Source of the DNA: DATJMJ01 sp035503915
Lineage (GTDB): Bacteria > Actinomycetota > Acidimicrobiia > Acidimicrobiales > Palsa-688
DNA length: 64,000 nucleotides
Direction of reading: 5' to 3'
Assembly: GCA_035503915.1 (NCBI GenBank)
Contig: DATJSU010000050.1
Coordinates: 4,909-68,908 of the forward strand
Below are positions 7,412 through 15,240 of the stretch, one piece after another; position 1 is the first letter of the stretch, and every line of letters starts with the position of its first letter. Position numbers and translations under genes: made by a program. The notes below the pieces were generated by a model. That model was not told the origin of the DNA. It did no database searches and saw nothing but the letters and a program-made list of their open reading frames with translations.

Positions 7412-9855
7412 CGAACGCTGTCGAAAAGCGCGGCATAGAAGCCGTGCCGGCGGAGGAGCGCCGGGGCACGGCGAGGGTGCTCGCAGCGGTGTGGTTTGCC
7501 GCCAACATTGGCATCCTCGCCCTGGTGTTCGGCGCCATCCTCGCCGCGCTCGGCCTGGGCACGACTCAGGCGCTCGTCGTGAGCGTGGCTTCCCCGGCTC
7601 TGTCCTTCTTGCTCGTCGGCGGCATCTCAGTGGCGGGCACCTGGTCGGGCATGCCGGCGCTCACCCTCTCACGCCGGGCCTTTGGGCGGGTTGGCAACCT
7701 CGGCCCCGCTGGCGTCAGTTGGGTGAGCATCTTGGGTTGGGAGACGGTGTCGTCGGTGATCGCCGCTTGGGCGATCTTGGACTTAGGACGCAAGCTCTTC
7801 GACCTGGGGAGCGGATGGGGCCCTACCGGGGGGAGCCTCGTCATCGCCGTCGGCGCCTCGGTCGTGCTCGGGTTCTTCGGGTACTCGACCGTGATGCGGT
7901 TCCAGCGTTGGGCAACGGTTGTTTTTGGCGGCCTGACAGTGCTCGTCGTCCCTTTCCTCCTCGTGCATGCCCGGTGGTCGGGACCAGCCGGGGCCCGCAC
8001 GGCGTCCTTGGGCACCGTGGTGGCGGCCGCGAGCATCGTCGCCGCGGGCACCGGGGTCAGCTGGCTCAACCTCGCCCCCGACTACAGCCGGTACCTGCCA
8101 GCCAGGGAGCCGGCACCGTCGATCATCGCCTGGGTGACCCTCTCGGCGACGCTGCCGACCACCTTGCTCGTGGCGGCAGGGTACTTTGCCGCTGAGCAGG
8201 TACATGGCCTGGCTACGACCCTGGACCCCGTCGGCCCCCTCCGGGCGGCGTTGCCGGCCTGGCTCGCAGTCCCCTACCTGCTTGCGGCTGCGGGTGGCAT
8301 GCTCGCCGAGACCGACTTGGCCTTGTACTCATCGGGGTTGAACTTGCTTGCGCTCGGGGTGCGCATCCGGCGTTCGCGGACAGTGCTCGTGGACGCGGCC
8401 GTCGTCATCGGGGGTGGGGCCTACCTGATGCTCGGCGGGCAGGGTTTTATGAGCCCGTTCGAGAGCTTCCTCGAGCTGCTCGCCGACGGCCTGGCGGCAT
8501 GGGCAGGCGTGGTGCTCGCCGACATGGCCAGGGCGCGCCCGGCTCGCGGGGGCGGTGCCGCCACCGGGCTCGAGCTCCACTACAAACGTTGGGCTGACCT
8601 CGACCTCGTGGGAGTAGCCGCGTGGGCCATTTCCACCGGTATTGGGCTGGCTACCACGGTGTCGCCTTGGTACACGGGACCGCTTGCTCGGGGCGCGCTC
8701 GCGCAAGGTAGCTTCGGGTTCGTTTTCGCTCTCGCTGCGGCTGGTGCTTTGTCTGCCCTCGGTTGGCACCTGGTGGGCTCGCGAGCACAGGTGGGGGCAG
8801 CGGGGCCGACAAAGCCGACGCGAGTACCGACGCGAGTACCGACGCGAGTACCGACGGGGAGCGCTAGCGCTCCTCGCCTCGAGGGTGCCACCGGCCTCGA
8901 GGTCCCCTTAGCGGGCCGGCCCAAGCGGCTCGTCCTCGCCGGCAGCATCCTCGTGGACGTCCTCCTCTACGTGAAGGCACCTCCCGAGCGCGGCGGCGAC
9001 GTGCTCTCCGAGCACCATCTCATCACGAGCGGCGGGGGCTTCAATGTGCTGACCGCGGCAGCACGTCTTGGCCTCCGGGGGTGTTACGCGGGCCGCATCG
9101 GCGACGGCATCTTCGGCCGCCAGGTGGCGCGCGACCTCGAGTCCGAGGGCATAGACGCTGCCTTGCCAACCCAGGCATGGGGGGACACCGGCTTCGACGT
9201 CGGGATCGTGGAACCGAGCGGCGAACGTTCCTTCGTCACCTCACCGGGGACCGAGTCCCGCCTGTCAGCCACCGACCTTGCCCGAGCCCAGCTCCAAGAG
9301 GGCGATGCTGTCTACGTCTCGGGTTATGACCTGAGCTACCCAGTCGCCGGCCCAGCGCTGGTGGCCTGGGCAAACTCTCTTTCTCGCGACCACCTTCTCG
9401 TCGTCGACCCTGGCCCCCTCGCCGCCCAGGACCCGGGCGCGGGGCTCTCCCAGGTGCTCGGGCGCGTCGACGTCCTGAGCTGCAGCGCCCGCGAGGCGGC
9501 GCTGATCTCTGGGAGCGAGGGACCTCCTGAGGCGGCGCTGCGGCTCGCATCGCTCCTCGAGGCGCCCGCCATCGCCGTCGTGCGTGATGGGCCCAATGGT
9601 TGCTGGCTCGCCCGCGCCGGCACCGTGGTCCACGTGCCGGGGCGGCCTGTCACGCCGATGGACACGACAGGTGCCGGGGACGTCCACGTGGGCGCCATGC
9701 TCGCCCGCCTCGCCGCCGGGGACCCACCAGCAGGCGCTGCCTGGGCAGCCAACGTGGCAGCGTCGCTCTCCACCCTGCGAGCAGGGGGGGCAACAGGGCC
9801 CAGCCTGAGCGAGCTAACGGCCGTGCTCGGCGCCGCGCTCGTGCGGCGCGGCTAA
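7402..9855 (+). CDS. Fused NCS1-family permease and PfkB-family kinase under B12 riboswitch control
   Basis: An 817-residue two-domain protein. Residues 1-465 form a 12-helix NCS1 (CodB-like nucleobase/hydantoin) permease, beginning with the family motif VEKRGIEAVPAEER. A linker with three TRVP repeats (about 472-484) joins it to a PfkB/ribokinase domain (about 505-817) with GGGFNVLTAAARLG and DTTGAGDVHVG; Asp760 of GAGD is the expected catalytic base. NCS1 carriers take up nucleobases or nucleoside-like rings, and PfkB enzymes phosphorylate sugars and nucleosides. A cobalamin riboswitch upstream ties the gene to B12. I infer uptake plus phosphorylation of a cobamide lower-ligand precursor such as alpha-ribazole, an analogue of the CblT/CblS route. 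Ordinary nucleoside salvage is the alternative. GTG 7402 has AGAGGG 5 nt upstream. Confidence 0.88.
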   Translation: MQLTNAVEKRGIEAVPAEERRGTARVLAAVWFAANIGILALVFGAILAALGLGTTQALVVSVASPALSFLLVGGISVAGTWSGMPALTLSRRAFGRVGNLGPAGVSWVSILGWETVSSVIAAWAILDLGRKLFDLGSGWGPTGGSLVIAVGASVVLGFFGYSTVMRFQRWATVVFGGLTVLVVPFLLVHARWSGPAGARTASLGTVVAAASIVAAGTGVSWLNLAPDYSRYLPAREPAPSIIAWVTLSATLPTTLLVAAGYFAAEQVHGLATTLDPVGPLRAALPAWLAVPYLLAAAGGMLAETDLALYSSGLNLLALGVRIRRSRTVLVDAAVVIGGGAYLMLGGQGFMSPFESFLELLADGLAAWAGVVLADMARARPARGGGAATGLELHYKRWADLDLVGVAAWAISTGIGLATTVSPWYTGPLARGALAQGSFGFVFALAAAGALSALGWHLVGSRAQVGAAGPTKPTRVPTRVPTRVPTGSASAPRLEGATGLEVPLAGRPKRLVLAGSILVDVLLYVKAPPERGGDVLSEHHLITSGGGFNVLTAAARLGLRGCYAGRIGDGIFGRQVARDLESEGIDAALPTQAWGDTGFDVGIVEPSGERSFVTSPGTESRLSATDLARAQLQEGDAVYVSGYDLSYPVAGPALVAWANSLSRDHLLVVDPGPLAAQDPGAGLSQVLGRVDVLSCSAREAALISGSEGPPEAALRLASLLEAPAIAVVRDGPNGCWLARAGTVVHVPGRPVTPMDTTGAGDVHVGAMLARLAAGDPPAGAAWAANVAASLSTLRAGGATGPSLSELTAVLGAALVRRG
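8817..8852 (+). repeat. 12-bp triplicate repeat in the permease-kinase linker
   Basis: GACGCGAGTACC occurs three times head to tail (8817-8828, 8829-8840, 8841-8852). It encodes the TRVP repeats between the NCS1 and PfkB domains. Because the unit is a multiple of three, slippage here changes linker length without breaking the frame. Confidence 0.9.
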
Positions 9856-9876
9856 TGGCGAGGTCGCGCTGCGCGC

Positions 9877-10872
9877 TCAACTGAGACGGGAAGTCGACCC
9901 GCGCACTACCAGTTCCGGCAGCAGGCGCAGCTGTCGCCGAGGCCCGTCGGGCGACTCGATGCCCGAGAGGACAAAATGTACGGCCTCCTGGCCGAGCTGC
10001 TCGAGTGGTTGGCGCACCGTCGTCAACCCTGCGTCCAACATGTCCGCGACCATCAAGTCGTCATACCCGGTGACGGCCACGTCCTGGGGCACTTTCACGC
10101 CCAACCTCCGGAACGTCCGCAGTACCCCGATGGCGATCAGGTCGTTGGCGCAAACTACGGCCTCGGGCGCGCCCGCCTTGGCAAGTCGCGCGGCCGCCTC
10201 CTCGCCCCAGGCGGCGGAGAGGTCGCCCGCCAGCACCCGTTTGGCGCTCGGCCGGTCAATAGGCCGCGTGCAATCAACGTAAGCCTGGTAACGCTCTGCG
10301 GCAATGCTAAAACGCCGCGCTGTCGTGACAAAGGCAAACGACGAGCACCCTTGCCCGGCCAAGTGCTCGACCACAAGCTGGATACCACGACGGTGGTCGA
10401 CCGAGACGATGTCGCTGTCCACATTCACGAAACGGTCAACCTGGACGAGGGCGACCCGCTTAGAGGCCGCGAGGACCGCAGCGCGGCTCCTCTGGACGTC
10501 AACCGGGCTGATGATAACGCCGTCGACGCTGCGCGCGAGCAACGCTGCCAGCCGCTCAGCCTCCACATCGGGAGAGTCGTTGGCGTCGCAAAGAAAGAGG
10601 CTCATCCCCGAGTTGTGCAAAGCATCCTCGACGGTTTTCACAACAGCGGGAAAGAACGGGTTGGTGATGTCGGGTACGACCATCCCGACCGTCCGCGTGA
10701 CGCGGCCTCGCAGCGCGCTCGCCACGGGGTTGACTTTGTAATTCAGCCTATTTGCCGCGGCAGTAACACGGGCTAATGTCTCAGCGCGCACACCGCGCGA
10801 GCCGCTGAGAGCACGCGAGACGCTGGCTGTCGAAACCTTCGCGAGCCTAGCGACATCGTCAATCGTAGCCAC
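9877..10872 (-). CDS. LacI-family transcriptional regulator of the island
   Basis: A 331-residue repressor with the LacI helix-turn-helix at the N-terminus (TIDDVARLAKVSTASVSRAL) and the periplasmic-binding-protein-like effector domain (from about residue 60: TVGMVVPDITNPFF, then VVCANDLIAIGVLR and VTGYDDL). It should bind a palindromic operator and respond to a sugar or sugar phosphate from the pathway. Two near-identical palindromes with a central CG fit LacI sites: one 33 bp upstream of its own start (10905-10920), implying autoregulation, and one (11594-11609) between the divergent mutarotase and ABC transporter genes. It converges with the permease-kinase gene, leaving 21 bp between the two ends. 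Confidence 0.92.
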   Translation of the reverse strand: MATIDDVARLAKVSTASVSRALSGSRGVRAETLARVTAAANRLNYKVNPVASALRGRVTRTVGMVVPDITNPFFPAVVKTVEDALHNSGMSLFLCDANDSPDVEAERLAALLARSVDGVIISPVDVQRSRAAVLAASKRVALVQVDRFVNVDSDIVSVDHRRGIQLVVEHLAGQGCSSFAFVTTARRFSIAAERYQAYVDCTRPIDRPSAKRVLAGDLSAAWGEEAAARLAKAGAPEAVVCANDLIAIGVLRTFRRLGVKVPQDVAVTGYDDLMVADMLDAGLTTVRQPLEQLGQEAVHFVLSGIESPDGPRRQLRLLPELVVRGSTSRLS

Positions 10873-10904
10873 ACTACGACACGGTAGCAGGAACGGTCGC
10901 TTGC

Positions 10905-10920
10905 TGGCAACCGATTGCCA
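10905..10920. promoter_or_regulatory. LacI-type operator 1 (autoregulation)
   Basis: TGGCAACCGATTGCCA is a palindrome with arms TGGCAA/TTGCCA around a CG-centred core. It lies 33 bp upstream of the lacI-type start codon. The reverse complement of operator 2 is identical. Confidence 0.75.
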
Positions 10921-11111
10921 TACGCATGGGGCCCCCGGAGCTTTACACCCAAGACAGCCGGGTCAATTCCCTACCCGCGAGCTGCCCTCAGCCGAGGACC
11001 GGTACAGCCCGGGGCACGCGAGCACCGCCGGCGGCAAATGGCCGCCCATCTGTCGAGCGTGCCCCGAGCACGACCACACATCGCCGTTACCGGCTCAGGC
11101 GGCGAGAGCGC

Positions 11112-11462
11112 TCAATCAAGGTGGAACACCTCTTCAGCGGGCGCCCACCTTTCGCCGTCCCCCGTTGCCAACCTGGCCTGGCACGGGTCCGTGAGCTCCC
11201 ACCAGTCCTGGAAGACCTTCTTGGCACCCATGATGGCAGTGTCCGCCTCGTAATCGTCCCCTGAGTACTCGAGGTAGCTGAACAGGTAGCCGTCCCGTAG
11301 GAAGATGGAATAGTTGCTGATATTTGCCCGCTTCAAGGCTGCCAGGACACCCGGCCAAACAGACTTATGGAGCCTACGGTATTCGGCCTCCTTTTCGGGC
11401 AGTAGTCGCGTAACAGCTCCGACCCGTTGTACGGGGTGTGGTTCCTGCTCGACATCAGTCAT
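11112..11462 (-). CDS. rhaM: L-rhamnose mutarotase-like protein (RhaM family)
   Basis: A 116-residue protein that should interconvert the alpha and beta anomers of L-rhamnose or a related 6-deoxy or pentose sugar. The family catalytic-His motif is present as RLHKSVWPGV, followed by ISNYSIFLRDGYLFSYLEY and the Trp pair QDWWELTDPCQ near the C-terminus, all typical of RhaM/YiiL. Length is close to the usual 104. The ATG at 11462 has AAGAGG about 8 nt upstream; an upstream in-frame ATG is less likely. It is transcribed divergently from the ABC transporter with operator 2 between them. Its presence suggests that the imported substrate is, or yields, a free aldose of rhamnose type. Confidence 0.88.
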   Translation of the reverse strand: MTDVEQEPHPVQRVGAVTRLLPEKEAEYRRLHKSVWPGVLAALKRANISNYSIFLRDGYLFSYLEYSGDDYEADTAIMGAKKVFQDWWELTDPCQARLATGDGERWAPAEEVFHLD

Positions 11463-11979
11463 GAGGTTCGCCTCTTTCTCTGCTCTTTCCGGACCAGGCG
11501 AGCCCATGGTCTTCCTCGGTGGCTCGCTCGGCCTTCAAACTAGCAGCGAAGCAACCGGTACGCCTTGACGTCGCACCATTGGGGTGCTTAGTATGGCAAT
11601 CGGTTGCCAAGCTGGTCTGGCATCGGTCAGCCCCACGGCTTGGCGCCGCAGGGGTCGCCATTCCAGCGCGGCGTTGAGACCAAAGAGAAAATAACGGCAA
11701 AACAGGGCAATCGAGTCAAGGGGGACTACGGTGACCAAGACGGCCGCTTTCAGGAAGGCCATAAAGAGGCTAGGCACTGGGCCGGCGCTGTCTGACAACC
11801 GTTTACCGTTTGCCATGCCCTTGACCTGCAACTGCTAGGCGCTCCCCACGACGATAGAGGTGATGGACGAAGAGAGGGGATCTCTGTTACAGCCGGGTAG
11901 AGCAGGTCGGGGCCCTAAGGGTGCCCGCAGATTTACTGTCATTCAAGTAGCAAATACTGTCATCAAGGAGGCAGTGAAG
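11463..11979. promoter_or_regulatory. Divergent control region between rhaM and the ABC transporter
   Basis: A 517-bp gap with no convincing gene. It contains operator 2 (11594-11609) and two overlapping degenerate matches to the same motif at 11793-11808 (12 of 16) and 11800-11815 (11 of 16). The transporter mRNA would have a leader of over 300 nt if transcription starts near operator 2. Confidence 0.5.
11594..11609. promoter_or_regulatory. LacI-type operator 2
   Basis: TGGCAATCGGTTGCCA is the exact reverse complement of operator 1 at 10905-10920. It lies between rhaM and the ABC transporter genes, where LacI-family binding could repress both directions. Confidence 0.75.
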
Positions 11980-13050
11980 ATGGTTCGTTCTTATGGCAAA
12001 AAGTTAATGGCTGGCTCAGTCGTCATTGGCATGTTGGCGATCGGCATGGGTGCAGCATCCACGGCTGGTGCGTTTAGCGCCAGCGCCGCTCACCCGGCCA
12101 CGTCCCTCGCAGCGGCGGAGGCGCTCGCGAGCTTTGAAAACGGGGCCAACGCGTCGCTCTCCGGTGGCGCGAACATAGTCGGGAAGACTGTTGTTTTCCA
12201 GGTGTACACGGACGAGTCAACGTCGTTCTTCGTACCGGCCGTCAACGGGGCCAAGGCCGCTGCCGCTCTTACGGGCCTCAACCTGGACCTGGAGTACTCA
12301 AACAGCGATGATGCCACCCAGGTGAACCAACTGGAGGTGGCCATCGCGAGCCATGTCGCCGGCATTGCCGCCTCGCTGCCAGACGGGGCGACCGACAAGG
12401 CCATATGCGCCGCTGAAGCGGCACATATCCCGGTGCTCGCCTGGAACGTGGACGGCCTCACTGGGAGTGCTCTCAACTGCGTTGAAGGCTTCATAGGCCA
12501 GGACTTCGTCAGTGCGGGGCAAGTCATCGCGCAGCGCATGGTGAGCGACGGGGCAATAAAGAAAGGCGACCACGTCTTCTGCCCTGTGGAGACGACAACG
12601 GCTGTTTACGCCGTGCAGAGGTACCAAGGGGTAATGGACGTCCTCAGCAAGCTCGGGGCTAGCTGCTCCCTGCTGGCAGTCGGTTTCGGCGCCTCGGGAG
12701 CTGAGACCACGATGGTCGACTACTTGCTCGGGCACCGCCAGACGAGCGCGATCTTGGCCCTCGGCTCGACCCCGCTCACCGTTGCCGTCGCCGCCGCCCA
12801 GAAGGCCGGCCTCAAGGTCCCCATCGGGGGCTTCGACCTCACCAACAACATCCTCACCGGCATCAAGAGCGGCCAGATCATGGCTACTGTCGACCAGCAA
12901 CCGTACTCACAAGGGTTCTTTGCCGTCCTCCAACTGGCGCTGCAGCTCAAGTACGCCCTTTTCCCGTCCAGCATGAACACCGGCGGGACGGGCCTCGTCG
13001 ACAGCTCAAACGTCGACCAGGTCCTTAGCCTGGTCCCGAACTACCAATAG
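11980..13050 (+). CDS. Sugar ABC transporter substrate-binding protein (ribose/RbsB type)
   Basis: A 356-residue secreted binding protein. An N-terminal signal peptide (MVRSYGKKLMAGSVVIGMLA...STAGAFSASA) is followed by a type-1 periplasmic binding fold: FQVYTDESTSFFVPAVNGAKAAA, then DATQVNQLEVAIASHVAGIA, IGGFDLTNNILTGIKSGQI and VDQQPYSQG. This matches the ribose/xylose/rhizopine-type group. It delivers the substrate to the permease and ATPase encoded just downstream. ATG 11980 is chosen because it has AGGAGG at 8 nt and begins the signal peptide; the frame is open back to 11860 but that extension would spoil the export signal. A strong stem-loop follows the gene. Confidence 0.9.
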   Translation: MVRSYGKKLMAGSVVIGMLAIGMGAASTAGAFSASAAHPATSLAAAEALASFENGANASLSGGANIVGKTVVFQVYTDESTSFFVPAVNGAKAAAALTGLNLDLEYSNSDDATQVNQLEVAIASHVAGIAASLPDGATDKAICAAEAAHIPVLAWNVDGLTGSALNCVEGFIGQDFVSAGQVIAQRMVSDGAIKKGDHVFCPVETTTAVYAVQRYQGVMDVLSKLGASCSLLAVGFGASGAETTMVDYLLGHRQTSAILALGSTPLTVAVAAAQKAGLKVPIGGFDLTNNILTGIKSGQIMATVDQQPYSQGFFAVLQLALQLKYALFPSSMNTGGTGLVDSSNVDQVLSLVPNYQ

Positions 13051-13196
13051 CGCTGAGAGCGCACACCTCTAGTTGCGTGGTGTGAGAGGGAGACGAGCCG
13101 TCAGAGTGAGAAGGCGCCGGTGTTACTGCCAGGGCGGTAGGAAACCGTTGCTTGACGTCGGCACTCTGCCGGCTCGTGGCCCGTGGCGAACGCACC

Positions 13197-13231
13197 GTCC
13201 GCTTTGCCGCTCAAGCGCTGGCAAAGCGGAC
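13197..13231 (+). repeat. 12-bp perfect intercistronic stem-loop
   Basis: GTCCGCTTTGCC (13197-13208) is perfectly complementary to GGCAAAGCGGAC (13220-13231) with an 11-nt loop. It lies in the 266-bp gap between the binding-protein and permease genes. There is no U-tract, so mRNA stabilisation of the upstream message or partial termination is likely. Confidence 0.8.
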
Positions 13232-13316
13232 GTGCGCGAGCGGCCCAAGGCCCGGGAGGAAAGGGCTTATCTGGACGTGGCCACGCTTCATGGGCAAGAA
13301 CGATTGGGGCGACGTT

Positions 13317-14417
13317 ATGACTAGTGTCAAAGAGCAGCTTGTCCTCGGCGAGGGAAGCGAAGCTCACTCGGGGGCGGGCGGCCCGGCCACCGCGCCGTCT
13401 GGGTTTTTACCGGGGCGTTTCATGCACTTGCCTTTAGTACGCCATATCTCGGTACACCAGAGGTACCGCCTGCGCCAGTCGGCTCTCGACCTGACCGTGC
13501 TGTTCCTGCTCATCCAGGTGGGCAGCGTAGTCGCCGGCTCGGTGTGGTCGACCTCCTTCGCTTACACGATCAGCGCCAACATCCTGACGGCGCTGGAAGC
13601 GATCCCTTTGCTGGGCATCACGGCCATCGGCGTCGGCGTGCTGATGGTCGCTGGAGAATTTGACCTGTCTGTGGGGTCGAACTTCATATTCAGCAGCATC
13701 GTGATGGCGATGCTAATTGGCCAAGGATGGGACCCCTTCGTGGCGGCCCTTTTCGGCCTGGCCATCGGCGCTGGCATCGGCCTCCTCAACGGCCTCATCA
13801 CCCTCTGGCTGCGCATACCCTCATTGATCACGACTCTCGGTACAACCGGTATCTGGGCAGCGGCCACGCTCTTCGTGCACGGGGCCGCTTCGCAGACCTT
13901 CAACCTGAGCGGGCCCTTCGCTACGCTCACTTCCGGGACTATCGGCGTGTTCCCGGCTGAGATGTTCTGGATGCTCGGGCTCGCCGTGGCGACCTGGGCC
14001 CTCCTCCAACGCCACCGCTTGGGGAACCATCTTTTCGCCGTCGGGGGCAACGCGAAGGCCGCCAACGCGACCGGGATATCGGTGCGGCGCACCAAGCTGT
14101 TTGCCTTCGTGTTCGCTGGGACGCTCGCCGCTCTTGCCGGCATCCTGGCGGCGACGCGCGTGGCCACCATCACGCCGGGGGGCGAGACGGACCTGCCTCT
14201 CCAGGCGATTGGAGCTTGCGTCATCGGCGGTACGGCCCTTATGGGCGGCAGCGGGACGGTGCTCGGGATGGCACTAGGAGCGGCACTCCTCTACTGGATC
14301 GAAGATGTTTTGTTGTTGCTCGGGGCACCCGGGTTCTACCTGGACGCCTTTGTCGGTGCCTTGATCATCGTGGCGGCGGCCCTCTACGGGGTCGCTAAGC
14401 AAAGGAGGGTATTGTGA
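13317..14417 (+). CDS. Sugar ABC transporter permease (RbsC/XylH type)
   Basis: A 366-residue inner-membrane permease of the ribose/xylose family. About ten hydrophobic segments follow a roughly 45-residue cytosolic N-terminus. Family landmarks include LGITAIGVGVLMVAGEFDLS, LNGLITLWLRIPSLITTLGT, the cytoplasmic loop GNHLFAVGGNAKAANATGI, and QAIGACVIGGTALMGGSGT. ATG 13317 is used; an in-frame ATG at 13290 is an alternative and neither has a strong ribosome binding site. The last codons overlap the ATPase gene (GTGA at 14414), so the two are translationally coupled. Confidence 0.9.
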   Translation: MTSVKEQLVLGEGSEAHSGAGGPATAPSGFLPGRFMHLPLVRHISVHQRYRLRQSALDLTVLFLLIQVGSVVAGSVWSTSFAYTISANILTALEAIPLLGITAIGVGVLMVAGEFDLSVGSNFIFSSIVMAMLIGQGWDPFVAALFGLAIGAGIGLLNGLITLWLRIPSLITTLGTTGIWAAATLFVHGAASQTFNLSGPFATLTSGTIGVFPAEMFWMLGLAVATWALLQRHRLGNHLFAVGGNAKAANATGISVRRTKLFAFVFAGTLAALAGILAATRVATITPGGETDLPLQAIGACVIGGTALMGGSGTVLGMALGAALLYWIEDVLLLLGAPGFYLDAFVGALIIVAAALYGVAKQRRVL

Positions 14418-15172
14418 CGCCCGAGGCGAGCGAGGCCAACGGCCCGGTACTGCTGGACTTGCGTGACATATCCAAGGCCTACGGAGGCTCCCCCGCGCTC
14501 GACAAAGTGTCCCTCACGGTGAGAGGCGGCGAGGTCGTCGGGCTGCTCGGCGACAACGGTGCCGGCAAGTCCACCCTCGTCGGTGTGATCAGCGGGGTTG
14601 TCCAGCCCGACTCGGGGTCTCTCAGATGGGAAGGCAAACAGGTCTCAATGCGCAGCCGGATCGAGTCCGCTGAGCTCGGGATCGAGACCATCTTTCAGGA
14701 CAGCGCACTCGTGCGCAGTATGAGCGTGAGCCGGAACATGTTCATGGGGCGCGAACTAGTTGGGAGGTTTGGTTTTCTCAAGCAGCGAGCCATGCGTGAC
14801 GCGTCGACGGAAATCCTCGGCACCGTTGTCGGGATCCGGGGGGTCGACAGCCCAGAGCGGCTCGTGGGCGGGCTTTCGGGAGGCCAGCAACAGGCTGTGG
14901 CTATCGCTCGAGCCGTCTACTTCAAGCGCAAGCTGCTCATCTTGGACGAGCCGACGAGCGCGCTGGCCGCGCGAGCGACTGCCGCTCTCTTCGAGTACAT
15001 CGCCTCGCTGCGTAAAGACGGCCTGAGCAGCATCCTGGTCACGCATGACCTATACGACGCTTATCAAATATGTGACCGCTTTGTGATCCTGGAGCGCGGC
15101 CAGGTCGCCCTCAACGCGACGCGCGACGAACTGGCTCTCGACGAGCTGATCAGGATCGTGTGCCGTGGGTGA
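14414..15172 (+). CDS. Sugar ABC transporter ATP-binding protein
   Basis: A 252-residue ATPase powering the importer. Walker A is GDNGAGKST, the Q-loop ETIFQDSAL, the signature LSGGQQQAVAIARAV, Walker B LLILDEPTSAL, and the switch His in LVTHDLYDAY. It has a single nucleotide-binding domain, unlike the tandem RbsA type, and so should work as a homodimer. The GTG start overlaps the permease stop. Confidence 0.93.
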   Translation: MTPEASEANGPVLLDLRDISKAYGGSPALDKVSLTVRGGEVVGLLGDNGAGKSTLVGVISGVVQPDSGSLRWEGKQVSMRSRIESAELGIETIFQDSALVRSMSVSRNMFMGRELVGRFGFLKQRAMRDASTEILGTVVGIRGVDSPERLVGGLSGGQQQAVAIARAVYFKRKLLILDEPTSALAARATAALFEYIASLRKDGLSSILVTHDLYDAYQICDRFVILERGQVALNATRDELALDELIRIVCRG

Positions 15173-15240
15173 CCTCGGGGCCGCAGCGGTTTTTGCGAGG
15201 CCGGGCCAACCCGGCGCCAATAGAGAACTGGAGCCTGATC

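Noticed and set aside
8817..8852. CRISPR-like short repeats
   Set aside because: The 12-bp units are contiguous without spacers and lie in frame inside a coding linker.
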